NCBI GenBank assembly: GCA_030837445.1
Contig: JAUPKM010000487.1
Location: forward strand, 1-6,949
Length of the DNA stretch: 6,949 nucleotides
Source of the DNA: Actinomycetota bacterium
Lineage (GTDB): Bacteria > Actinomycetota > Actinomycetes > S36-B12 > UBA10799
Direction of reading: 5' to 3'
Position 1 is the first letter of the stretch. The number at the start of each line of letters is the position of its first letter. A program made the position numbers and the translations under genes. The notes beneath the pieces were generated by a model that was not told the origin of the DNA, ran no database searches, and was given only the letters and a program-made list of their open reading frames with translations. This document shows, in pieces, positions 1 through 6,060 of the stretch.

Positions 1-1625
1 CGATGGAACCCACCCTCCCGACGGCAACGGCCGTCGCAGTGTTGGACGGGAGGGTGGCCGGCGTGGGCACGCTCGCCGATCTGGCGCCGTGGCTGGATGC
101 CTACGAGCACACCATTGATGACACTTTCGCCGACAAGGTCGTGCTGCCGGGATTCATCGATCCGCACCTGCATCCGTTCCTCCCAGCGGTGTTGTCGCAG
201 ATGCCCTTCATCGCGCCCGACCCCTGGTCTCTGCCGGTCGGGGACTACCCGGGGGCGACCACGCCGGAGGAGTACTGGGCCCTGCTCGAACAGCGGTTCG
301 CCGCCCACGATCCCAGCGATGGACCCTTCTTCAGCTGGGGCTACCATCCGTTGTTCCATGGACCGATCACCCGGTCCGACTTGGATTCCCGGTTGTCAGC
401 GGAAGTGCCGGTGGTGCTGTGGCATCGGTCATTCCACGAGTTGTTCTTCAACACGCCGGCTTTGGCCTGGGCCAACATTGACGGGCCGGACTCGTTGCCG
501 GAGCTGCCGGAGGTGCGGGCCTGCGTTGATCTGGCCAGCGGGCACTTCTGGGAGACCGGCCTGATGGCCGTGATGCCCGCCGTGCAGGGGCGGTTCATGG
601 CGCCCGAGCGCATCGGTGGCGGCCTGATGACTGTTGCCGAGATGGCGCATCGCGGTGGACTGACCACCATCGCCGATATGGGCACGGGACTCTTCACCAC
701 TCCGGAGGCCGAGGCGGGCATCCTGTCGATGGCGTTCGAACGGGACGAGACGCCGTTTCGGCTGCTGATGACCCCGATCGAGACCGCCTTCGTCAGTGAC
801 GGGTCGACTCCGGCGCAGGCGCTGGAGAGGTGTCTGGCGCTGGAGCAGACCTCGGGGTCCAAGGTGTTCTTCGACAAGCACGTGAAACTGATGGCCGACG
901 GCGCCTTCTACAGCCAGGCCTTCAAACTGTGCGCGCCCGGTTACATCGACGGGCATCAGGGCGAGTGGATCGTCCCCCCTGAGATGACGACCCAGATGGC
1001 CGAGGCCTTTTGGGGCGCCGGCTACCAGATCCATATCCATGTCAACGGAGATGAGGGTGCGCAGTTCTGCCTGGACCTGCTGGAGTCGTTGTTCAACGGC
1101 CACCCCCGGATCGACCATCGATTCACGATGGAGCATTGGGGCTACTGCACGGAGGACCAGAACCGTCGGTTGGCAGTGTTGGGCGGCCAAGTTTCCGGCC
1201 AGCCCTACTACGTCCACATGCTCGGCGACAAGTACTCGGAGGTGGGTATGGGTCCCGATCGGGCGCACCAGATCAGCCGATTTGGGTCGCTGGTGGGTCG
1301 AGGGACGCCGTTGGCGTTGCACTCGGACTGCCCGATGGCGCCGTTGGAACCTTTGCGGTTGGCCTGGGTCGCAGCCAACCGGGAGACCCTCTCCGGTGAG
1401 TCGATCGGGACGAACGAGTGCCTGACGGTCGAGCAGGCGCTGCGAGCGATAACGATCGACGCCGCGTGGATCCTGCGGCTTGAGAACCAGGTGGGCTCAA
1501 TTCGGTCGGGCAAGAAGGCGGACTTCACCGTGCTGGACGCTGACCCATTCGAGGGCGGCGCCGACGGGTTGAAGGACATTGGAGTGGTGGCGACGGTCTT
1601 CGAGGGGCGAGTGCAGCCGGTCTGA
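1..1625 (+). CDS. YtcJ-like amidohydrolase (amidohydrolase family 3), 5'-truncated by the window
   Basis: Metal-dependent hydrolase of the amidohydrolase superfamily, YtcJ/N-substituted formamide deformylase-like group, which hydrolyses C-N bonds in amide-like substrates; the actual substrate cannot be read from sequence. Numbering from the ATG at position 3, the metal-ligand HxH is H55/H57 in GFIDPHLHPF. The lysine region is K295 in KLMADG, further histidines are H344/H346 in IHIHVNGD and H378 in FTMEH, and the catalytic aspartate is D442 in HSD. The C-terminal GKKADFTVLDADPF segment is the usual small beta-sandwich that closes this fold. The ATG at 3 is probably not the start: family members usually read '(T)MDP..A.AVAV.DGRI..VG', and here MEPTLPTATAVAVLDGRV fits as internal sequence, so about 10-15 residues should lie left of the window. 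No signal peptide is visible in the part present; it is probably cytoplasmic. It ends convergently 81 bases from the transporter gene. Family confidence is high, substrate unknown. Confidence 0.9.
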   Translation, partial: MEPTLPTATAVAVLDGRVAGVGTLADLAPWLDAYEHTIDDTFADKVVLPGFIDPHLHPFLPAVLSQMPFIAPDPWSLPVGDYPGATTPEEYWALLEQRFAAHDPSDGPFFSWGYHPLFHGPITRSDLDSRLSAEVPVVLWHRSFHELFFNTPALAWANIDGPDSLPELPEVRACVDLASGHFWETGLMAVMPAVQGRFMAPERIGGGLMTVAEMAHRGGLTTIADMGTGLFTTPEAEAGILSMAFERDETPFRLLMTPIETAFVSDGSTPAQALERCLALEQTSGSKVFFDKHVKLMADGAFYSQAFKLCAPGYIDGHQGEWIVPPEMTTQMAEAFWGAGYQIHIHVNGDEGAQFCLDLLESLFNGHPRIDHRFTMEHWGYCTEDQNRRLAVLGGQVSGQPYYVHMLGDKYSEVGMGPDRAHQISRFGSLVGRGTPLALHSDCPMAPLEPLRLAWVAANRETLSGESIGTNECLTVEQALRAITIDAAWILRLENQVGSIRSGKKADFTVLDADPFEGGADGLKDIGVVATVFEGRVQPV

Positions 1626-1718
1626 CCGCCGCTCCCTGCCGGAGTTCCGCGAGGTCCCCGCTACCCGAGGTCTGACCGATCCCCGCCACCCGAGGTCCGA
1701 GGTGCGCTAGTCGGCGTC
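1619..1718. repeat. Degenerate tandem repeat of 25-base period at the convergent gene ends
   Basis: GGTCTGACCG occurs at 1619-1628 and again exactly 50 bases later at 1669-1678. A 17-base block, CCCCGCTACCCGAGGTC at 1656-1672, recurs 25 bases later at 1681-1697 with one mismatch. Laid out in 25-base units from 1619, unit 3 shares its first half with unit 1 and its second half with unit 2; a fourth partial unit (GGTCCGAGG) starts at 1694. The array covers the stop codon of the upstream amidohydrolase and reaches the stop codon of the transporter. It contains no convincing stem-loop, so it is not an obvious terminator. It looks like decayed slippage duplication. Confidence 0.6.
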
Positions 1719-2690
1719 CGACCGGTCCGCGGCCGGGGCCCTCGGAGCGGCCTCGTCAGGATGGACGGCGGTCGAGTTGGACAGTACGTACACGCCGAGG
1801 ATGACGACCACCGTGCATGCGGCGGTGAGGACGAGGGCTATCGGGGTCGTGCGAATCGTCTCGCCGAACAGCCACATGGCCGCCAGCGATGACACAACCG
1901 GGTTGACCGCGATCATTGCCGGGGTCGACGCGGTGATTGGCCCAGAGCGGAAGGCAAGGGCGGTAGTGCCAACCGTCAGCCAGGCAACGACCACGGTCAC
2001 CCACACCAGCGGGTCGGCGAGCCAGTCGCCGAATGTCGGATGGTGCCCCGCGAAGGCCCCCTTGGCGGTCAGCGCGAGGAGCGCATTGGCCAAACCGGCC
2101 GCAACCCCGAACAGCGTCGCCCGGACGGTGTCCCCGCGCCCCCGGCCGAACAGCATCAGGACCGCCATTGCCGCGAGGAACGAACTCAGCAGGATCGTCC
2201 ACTCGATGGCGCTGGGGATCTCCGACCCCTGACTGGGGGCAGCCACAGTCAGGAACCCGGCCAGGCCCGCGCAGACGACCAGGATGGCGAGCCAGTCCCG
2301 ACGGCCAATCCGAGTGTGGTTGATCAAGGCGGCGAACGGAGGTATGAAGATGAGTTCGGTCACGAGTAGGGGCTGAACGACGGCCACCGCTCCCAGGCTC
2401 AACGCCACCAAGTGGACGAGGAAGGACAGTCCGAACAGCACCACGCCGAACAGCCACGCGGGGTTGCGTGCGAGGCGCGCCACACCGCTGCCGTCGCCGC
2501 CTGGTTCGCCGCTTGTAGCGCCGCCTCCTGGTTTGTCACCAGCGGGCAGAGGTCCGGATGCGTCATCAGCTGGCGGAGTCGTGTCCAGTCCGATCGACTG
2601 CTGGGTTCCTCGGTACTGCAGGACGAAACTGAGTGCGTACATCGCGGAGGACACAAGCATCACCAGGATGGCGAGCACGGTGTTGCTCAC
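1707..2690 (-). CDS. DMT/EamA-type membrane transporter
   Basis: Predicted 327-residue inner-membrane protein of the drug/metabolite transporter superfamily; the substrate cannot be predicted. Hydrophobic segments are at about residues 4-24, 78-96, 98-122, 133-150, 162-181, 191-210, 227-246, 255-275 and 283-304, giving nine or ten helices as in DMT proteins. The C-terminal half carries typical EamA-like signatures, including STPAMIAVNPVVSSLAAMWLFGE followed by a last helix. Between helices 1 and 2 lies a Gly/Pro/Ser/Asp-rich low-complexity loop (about 36-72), and the protein ends in a polar Ala/Asp-rich tail. The start is the GTG at 2690 because it begins directly before the first helix and is preceded by GGAGG with 5-base spacing. 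The frame stays open further upstream to 2894, but that part encodes polar, Arg-rich sequence with no membrane character. It is divergent from the second amidohydrolase and convergent with the first. NIPA-like or RhaT-like subfamilies are possible alternatives. Confidence 0.85.
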   Translation of the reverse strand: MSNTVLAILVMLVSSAMYALSFVLQYRGTQQSIGLDTTPPADDASGPLPAGDKPGGGATSGEPGGDGSGVARLARNPAWLFGVVLFGLSFLVHLVALSLGAVAVVQPLLVTELIFIPPFAALINHTRIGRRDWLAILVVCAGLAGFLTVAAPSQGSEIPSAIEWTILLSSFLAAMAVLMLFGRGRGDTVRATLFGVAAGLANALLALTAKGAFAGHHPTFGDWLADPLVWVTVVVAWLTVGTTALAFRSGPITASTPAMIAVNPVVSSLAAMWLFGETIRTTPIALVLTAACTVVVILGVYVLSNSTAVHPDEAAPRAPAADRSDAD

Positions 2691-2695
2691 TGGTG

Positions 2696-2700
2696 CCTCC
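2696..2700 (-). promoter_or_regulatory. Ribosome binding site that fixes the GTG start of the transporter
   Basis: On the minus strand GGAGG is followed by CACCA and then GTG at 2690, a 5-base spacing. This decides the start in favour of GTG over the longer open frame reaching 2894. Confidence 0.75.
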
Positions 2701-2846
2701 GAGTGTCGCGCGGATCCAGGAAACCGCGGGTCGCCCCAGCGAAGCACACGCCGACACAGTTGGCAGACCGTTGCGCAATCCGGCTGATTGAGCGCGCTCT
2801 CGCGGCCCGGCTTACGTTCGTCGGCGGGCGTACCGGGGTCGCTCGG

Positions 2847-2855
2847 TGCGATACT
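2847..2855 (+). promoter_or_regulatory. Possible extended -10 promoter element for the second amidohydrolase
   Basis: TGCGATACT has the TGN extension directly in front of a GATACT hexamer close to the TANNNT-type -10. Transcription would begin near 2862, leaving about 54 bases before the ATG at 2916. No good -35 hexamer lies 16-18 bases upstream, which is tolerated for extended -10 promoters in actinobacteria. Judged by eye only. Confidence 0.25.
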
Positions 2856-2915
2856 CGCCGCCATACGTCGCCGGCCACCAAGGTCGGACGCCAACGACTA
2901 GTCGATGGGAACACC

Positions 2916-4655
2916 ATGCGCCTGACGCCTCCAACAGATCCGGCACACCTCACTTGCTGCTCGCCAACACCGCTGCACGTCGCTTTGGCCGCGGGGCTTT
3001 CCGCCCCGAGCGGTTTGGAGGTGCCTGCCGGGATCGACCGGCGACCTGTCAATCGCCGTGCCGATCGGGTGGTGTTCGGGCGGGTCGCAACGGGAGTTCC
3101 GGGCGCAGCCGAGGCCGACGGAATCGCCATTTCCGGCGGCATGATCACCGGGGTTGGCTCCGCGAGCGATCTGGATTCCTTGGTGGGACCCGGAACCGAG
3201 ATCATCACTGTGGCCGACGGTGTGATCTCCCCCGGGCTGATCGAACCGCACATGCACATCTGGACGACCATGATGGTTGATCCCTGGCCGGACCTGTCTC
3301 CGATGGCCAACCCAGCGTTCGACGATGTCGTGGCAACTCTGAAAAAGGCCGCCCAGCAGACGGCAGAGGGTGACTGGGTCAAGGGCAAGCTGTTCGATCC
3401 CAGCCTCTATCCGGGCGAGCCGAACTTGACCCGCGACATTCTGGACCAGGTCTCCCCCGACAAACCGGTGTTCGTTCTCAACGCGTCCATGCACTTCGCC
3501 TATATCAACTCGAAGGCAATGGCGCTGGCGGGCCTGGCAGACGATACGCCGGACCCGCCGGGAGGCTTCTTCGGACGCGCGGACGGCAAGTTGAATGGTG
3601 TGCTCGGTGAGTCAGGAGCGATCTCCAAGATGCTCGCGGTGGTGCCGCAACCAAGTCAGCAGGAAGCGGCCGGCACGATCATCCGGATCCTGCAAGGGGC
3701 CGCAGCGGCCGGTGTCACCTCGGTGCGGGAAGCCGCCACTGGTGCCGTTATCGGTACTGGCGAAGTCGGGCTGCTGCACCAGCTCAATGCGGCGCATCCG
3801 CTGCCGGTACGGGTATCGACCGCTCAGTGGGGTCTGCTCGGCAACGATGCCTGGAAGGAGGCCGGGGTCACTCCGTTCGCCGGTGACGACATGGTGCGTG
3901 CCGTTGCCTGGAAAGTCGTCACCGACGGCTCCAACCAGGGCCGCTCCGGCTATTTCGAGCAGCCGTACCTCAATGAGGACACCGGCGGCCACGCCAACAT
4001 GACCCCCGAAAAGCTGGTGGAGCTTATGACCGAGGGACTTGATGCCGGCTGGCAGTTGATGGTGCATGCGAATGGGGATGCGGCGGTCGAGTTTGCGCTG
4101 GAGGGCTATGAGGCGGCATTGGCGGGGCGTGAGACCGCCGATCTGCGTCATCGGATGGAGCATGTCTCGTTTGCCTTCGACCAGAACTTCGCGCGGATGG
4201 CGAAGGCAGGGGTTTCGCCCAGTTTCTTGATGAACCATGTCTACTTCTGGGGTCGGGTGTTCCGGGACAACATCCTCGGCCCGGAGCGCGCTGACCGGCT
4301 CGACCGGGTTGCGACTGCCCTCAAACACGGTCTCCGGCCATCCCTGCATTCGGACTTCAACGTGACCAAGATGCAGCCGCTACTGTCGGCGCAGACCGCC
4401 GTGCTGCGGGTCATGCGCGACAACGGCGAGGTCCTCAACGCCGCTGAGTGCGTGTCTGCCGAGGAGGCACTGACCGCCATCACCACCAACGCCGCCTGGC
4501 AGATCCACGCCGATGACCGCGGCACGCTGGAGGTCGGTAAGCGAGCCGACTACACCATCTTGTCGGACAACCCCTGGACGGCAGCGCCCGATTCCTGGCA
4601 CGCGATCACCGTCCGCGAGACGCGGGTCGGTGGCGAGGTCACCTTCTCGAGCTGA
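2916..4655 (+). CDS. Second YtcJ-like amidohydrolase (amidohydrolase family 3)
   Basis: Predicted 579-residue metal-dependent hydrolase of the same broad family as the gene at the left edge, but clearly divergent from it. Numbering from the ATG at 2916, the HxH metal site is H112/H114 in GLIEPHMHIW, with Glu110 where the usual motif has Asp. K333 lies in WKVVTDG, H384 in MVHANGD, H412/H416 in RHRMEH, and the catalytic aspartate D480 in LHSD. GKRADYTILSDNPW near the C-terminus matches the closing beta-sandwich. The start is uncertain. The ATG has a weak GATGGGA five bases upstream and gives about 50 extra residues before the family-like beginning near RVVFGRVATG; downstream GTG codons at 3021, 3069 and 3072 are alternatives without properly spaced ribosome binding sites. 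The open frame back to 2412 overlaps the transporter antisense and is rejected. The gene ends convergently with the desaturase. Substrate unknown; an N-acyl or N-formyl amide is an inference from the family. Confidence 0.88.
   Translation: MRLTPPTDPAHLTCCSPTPLHVALAAGLSAPSGLEVPAGIDRRPVNRRADRVVFGRVATGVPGAAEADGIAISGGMITGVGSASDLDSLVGPGTEIITVADGVISPGLIEPHMHIWTTMMVDPWPDLSPMANPAFDDVVATLKKAAQQTAEGDWVKGKLFDPSLYPGEPNLTRDILDQVSPDKPVFVLNASMHFAYINSKAMALAGLADDTPDPPGGFFGRADGKLNGVLGESGAISKMLAVVPQPSQQEAAGTIIRILQGAAAAGVTSVREAATGAVIGTGEVGLLHQLNAAHPLPVRVSTAQWGLLGNDAWKEAGVTPFAGDDMVRAVAWKVVTDGSNQGRSGYFEQPYLNEDTGGHANMTPEKLVELMTEGLDAGWQLMVHANGDAAVEFALEGYEAALAGRETADLRHRMEHVSFAFDQNFARMAKAGVSPSFLMNHVYFWGRVFRDNILGPERADRLDRVATALKHGLRPSLHSDFNVTKMQPLLSAQTAVLRVMRDNGEVLNAAECVSAEEALTAITTNAAWQIHADDRGTLEVGKRADYTILSDNPWTAAPDSWHAITVRETRVGGEVTFSS
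2992..3008 (+). other. Short GC-rich hairpin in the N-terminal coding or leader region
   Basis: CGGGGC, a 5-base loop TTTCC, then GCCCCG make a perfect 6-bp stem. It lies inside the unconserved N-terminal part of the second amidohydrolase and 7 bases before GGTTTGGAGG. If translation really begins at a downstream GTG, this stem would be in the untranslated leader; if the ATG at 2916 is used, it is probably incidental in this GC-rich DNA. Confidence 0.3.
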
Positions 4656-4666
4656 CCCGGTTCACA

Positions 4667-4784
4667 GGGGGTCTCCGACCGGCCCGCCGTGTTACCGGCC
4701 AGTAGCCGGAACCGGCTGTACGCCATACCGTGTGCTTGGTTCCGGCTACTGGCCGGTAACCGAGTCCTGTCGTGCCTGACCCCC
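4667..4784. repeat. Symmetric outer heptamers flanking the central inverted repeat
   Basis: GGGGGTC at 4667-4673 and its exact reverse complement GACCCCC at 4778-4784 flank the central inverted repeat. The two spacers between heptamer and stem are both exactly 17 bases, although they do not pair with each other. The heptamers lie 11 bases after the amidohydrolase stop and 1 base from the desaturase stop. This could mark the ends of a 118-base palindromic element, or be coincidence. Confidence 0.35.
4691..4760. terminator. Perfect 23-bp inverted repeat between convergent genes, probable bidirectional terminator
   Basis: Left arm 4691-4713 and right arm 4738-4760 are exact reverse complements over 23 bases, separated by a 24-base loop (4714-4737). 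The left arm starts GTTACCGGCC and ends CGGAACC. It sits in the 130-base gap where the amidohydrolase (plus) and desaturase (minus) transcripts meet, so a hairpin forms equally in both RNAs. There is no U-tract on either side, which is common for actinobacterial terminators but also leaves other roles open. Each arm also contains a smaller stem, CCGGC-CAGTA-GCCGG at 4695-4709 and its mirror, so two small hairpins compete with the single long one. The inverted repeat is seen directly; the terminator role is inferred from position. Confidence 0.7.
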
Positions 4785-4785
4785 G

Positions 4786-6015
4786 TCAGGCGGCCGGGTT
4801 CTCCGCCTTCTTGACGGTTTGGCGTGGTGCCTCGCCGCTGGCCTCTACGCGTGTTGGCGCCGAGGCGGCAGCGGTGGGGGCTACCGGATGCACGGGCAGG
4901 GCCGACCGCTCGGTTGACCTGCTCGGCATCGTCGGAAGTCCTCGGGCAAGTGACTCCCGAATGCTGTCGGGAACTGAGAGTGCCGCCAGCGTGCGCCACA
5001 CCTGTGCGTTCTGCCGAGACAGTCGTCCGGTGGTGTAGGGCAGTCCATACTGTTGACACAGCGCGCGGACTTGGGGGGCGACTTCGGCATACCGGTTGCT
5101 GGGCATATCGGGAAACAGGTGGTGCTCGATCTGGTGGCTGAGGTTCCCGGTCATGATGTGGAACAGCGGACTGCCCTCGATGTTGGCCGAGCCCTGCAAC
5201 TGCCGCAGGTACCACTCGCCACGAGACTCAGCCACGATGTCTTCCTCGGTGAAGTACACGACCTCGTCCGGGAAGTGGCCACAGAAAATGATCGTGTGGG
5301 TCCAGACATTGCGGGTGACGCTGGCGGTCAGGTTGGCCAGCAGCGTGGTCGGCGCGGAGATCCCGGACAGCAGCGGGAAGGCAACGTAGTCCTTGACCAC
5401 CTGTGGCCTGATCTTCTTCCAGACACGCCTAAGGGCGCCGAGGCGGCCCTCGTCGGTCTCTGACTGGGCGGCTTCGACTTGCGCGTCGTACATGGCGATG
5501 CCGAATTCGAAGCCGAGAGCGATCACCGCATTGACAGGTAGTTGGATCAGGTGTTGCGCTTCCCACGGCTGTTCTTCGGTGACGCGCAGCCGGCCGTACC
5601 CCACGTCGGAGTCCTTGCCGATCACGTTCGTGTACGTGTGGTGCATCGAATTATGGGTCTTCTTCCAATCGTCAGCCGGGATGAAACTGTCCCATTCCCA
5701 GGTGGTCGAGTGGATTCGGGGATCACGCATCCAGTCCCACTGACCGTGCATGATGTTGTGGCCGAGTTCCATGTTCTCGATGATCTTGGACAGCGACAAC
5801 ATGGCGGTGCCCGCAAGCCAGGCTGGCGGCAGCAGTGAGAACATCAGCGTGCCGCGAGCCGCCACCTCCAGACCCCGCTGGATGGCGATCAGTCGACGAA
5901 TGTAGGCCGCGTCTTCAGCGCCGAGGTCACTCATGACGGTGCTGCGGATCTCGTCGAGGCGGGCGCCGACCTCGTCGATCTGTTCGTCTGTGAGGTCAAG
6001 GTTTCGGATCGTCAT
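4786..6015 (-). CDS. desA3: Integral-membrane acyl-CoA delta-9 desaturase, DesA3-like
   Basis: Membrane di-iron fatty acyl-CoA desaturase of 409 residues, expected to introduce a cis double bond into saturated acyl-CoA (stearoyl-CoA in the characterised M. tuberculosis DesA3), giving oleate for membrane lipids. All three histidine boxes are present: H86/H90 in GHNIMHGQWDW, H121/H125/H126 in HNSMHHTYTN, and H294/H298/H299 in HQIEHHLFPDMPSNR. Further mycobacterial DesA3 hallmarks are KIIENMELGHN, KDYVAFP, RNVWTHTIIFCGHFPD and LPYTTG. Hydrophobic segments lie near 58-78, 161-178 and 210-234. The C-terminal 45 residues are Ala/Pro/Ser-rich and end in ENPAA. The ATG start is supported by AAGGAG eight bases upstream and by N-terminal similarity to the family (LTDEQIDEV..LDEIR). 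It lies 45 bases downstream of the reductase gene and is almost certainly co-transcribed with it. The symbol is given by similarity; a paralogous desaturase of the same subfamily is possible. Confidence 0.93.
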   Translation of the reverse strand: MTIRNLDLTDEQIDEVGARLDEIRSTVMSDLGAEDAAYIRRLIAIQRGLEVAARGTLMFSLLPPAWLAGTAMLSLSKIIENMELGHNIMHGQWDWMRDPRIHSTTWEWDSFIPADDWKKTHNSMHHTYTNVIGKDSDVGYGRLRVTEEQPWEAQHLIQLPVNAVIALGFEFGIAMYDAQVEAAQSETDEGRLGALRRVWKKIRPQVVKDYVAFPLLSGISAPTTLLANLTASVTRNVWTHTIIFCGHFPDEVVYFTEEDIVAESRGEWYLRQLQGSANIEGSPLFHIMTGNLSHQIEHHLFPDMPSNRYAEVAPQVRALCQQYGLPYTTGRLSRQNAQVWRTLAALSVPDSIRESLARGLPTMPSRSTERSALPVHPVAPTAAASAPTRVEASGEAPRQTVKKAENPAA

Positions 6016-6023
6016 CTTGCTGA

Positions 6024-6029
6024 CTCCTT
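6024..6029 (-). promoter_or_regulatory. Strong ribosome binding site of the desaturase
   Basis: AAGGAG on the minus strand with 8 bases to the ATG at 6015. It lies in the 45-base gap after the reductase stop, supporting independent re-initiation within a two-gene operon. Confidence 0.75.
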
Positions 6030-6060
6030 GTGGATGTGAACGATGTTGGGAGGGTGGGGC

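Larger units (their letters stand above)
2691..2915. other. Divergent intergenic region between transporter and second amidohydrolase
   Basis: 225 bases that must hold the promoters of both divergent genes. Visible features are three short perfect palindromes: TTGCGCAA at 2771-2778, GAGCGCGCTC at 2790-2799 and CGACTAGTCG at 2895-2904. The last sits 11 bases before the chosen amidohydrolase ATG and could be an operator. Open frames cross this region on both strands, but none shows family signatures or a ribosome binding site. No riboswitch fold was recognised. Confidence 0.5.

Noticed and set aside
429..1322. Long minus-strand open frame (297 codons) opposite the first amidohydrolase
   Set aside because: His/Arg/Gln-rich translation typical of the antisense shadow of a GC-rich gene; the plus strand has complete family motifs.
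2691..2894. Upstream extension of the transporter frame (68 extra residues including CATVCQLCRR)
   Set aside because: The extension is polar and Arg-rich with no family similarity, whereas the GTG at 2690 has a well-spaced GGAGG and begins right at the first membrane helix.
2412..2915. Upstream extension of the second amidohydrolase frame to 2412
   Set aside because: It runs antisense through the transporter's coding region and encodes no recognisable domain; the family fold begins only after about 3060.
2691..2915. Riboswitch upstream of the transporter or amidohydrolase
   Set aside because: Checked by eye for ykkC-, ydaO- and M-box-like conserved cores and found none; only short palindromes are present.
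3612..4349. Minus-strand open frame opposite the second amidohydrolase
   Set aside because: Antisense shadow with no domain signature, no ribosome binding site, and overlap with conserved catalytic motifs on the plus strand.
4694..4705. TetR-type operator: near-palindrome TACCGGCCAGTA in each hairpin arm
   Set aside because: The half-sites do resemble actinobacterial TetR operators, but both copies lie between converging 3' ends with no promoter nearby, so the hairpin/terminator reading is preferred.
5053..5463. Plus-strand open frame inside the desaturase gene
   Set aside because: Lies opposite histidine-box coding sequence; codon pattern and lack of motifs mark it as a shadow.
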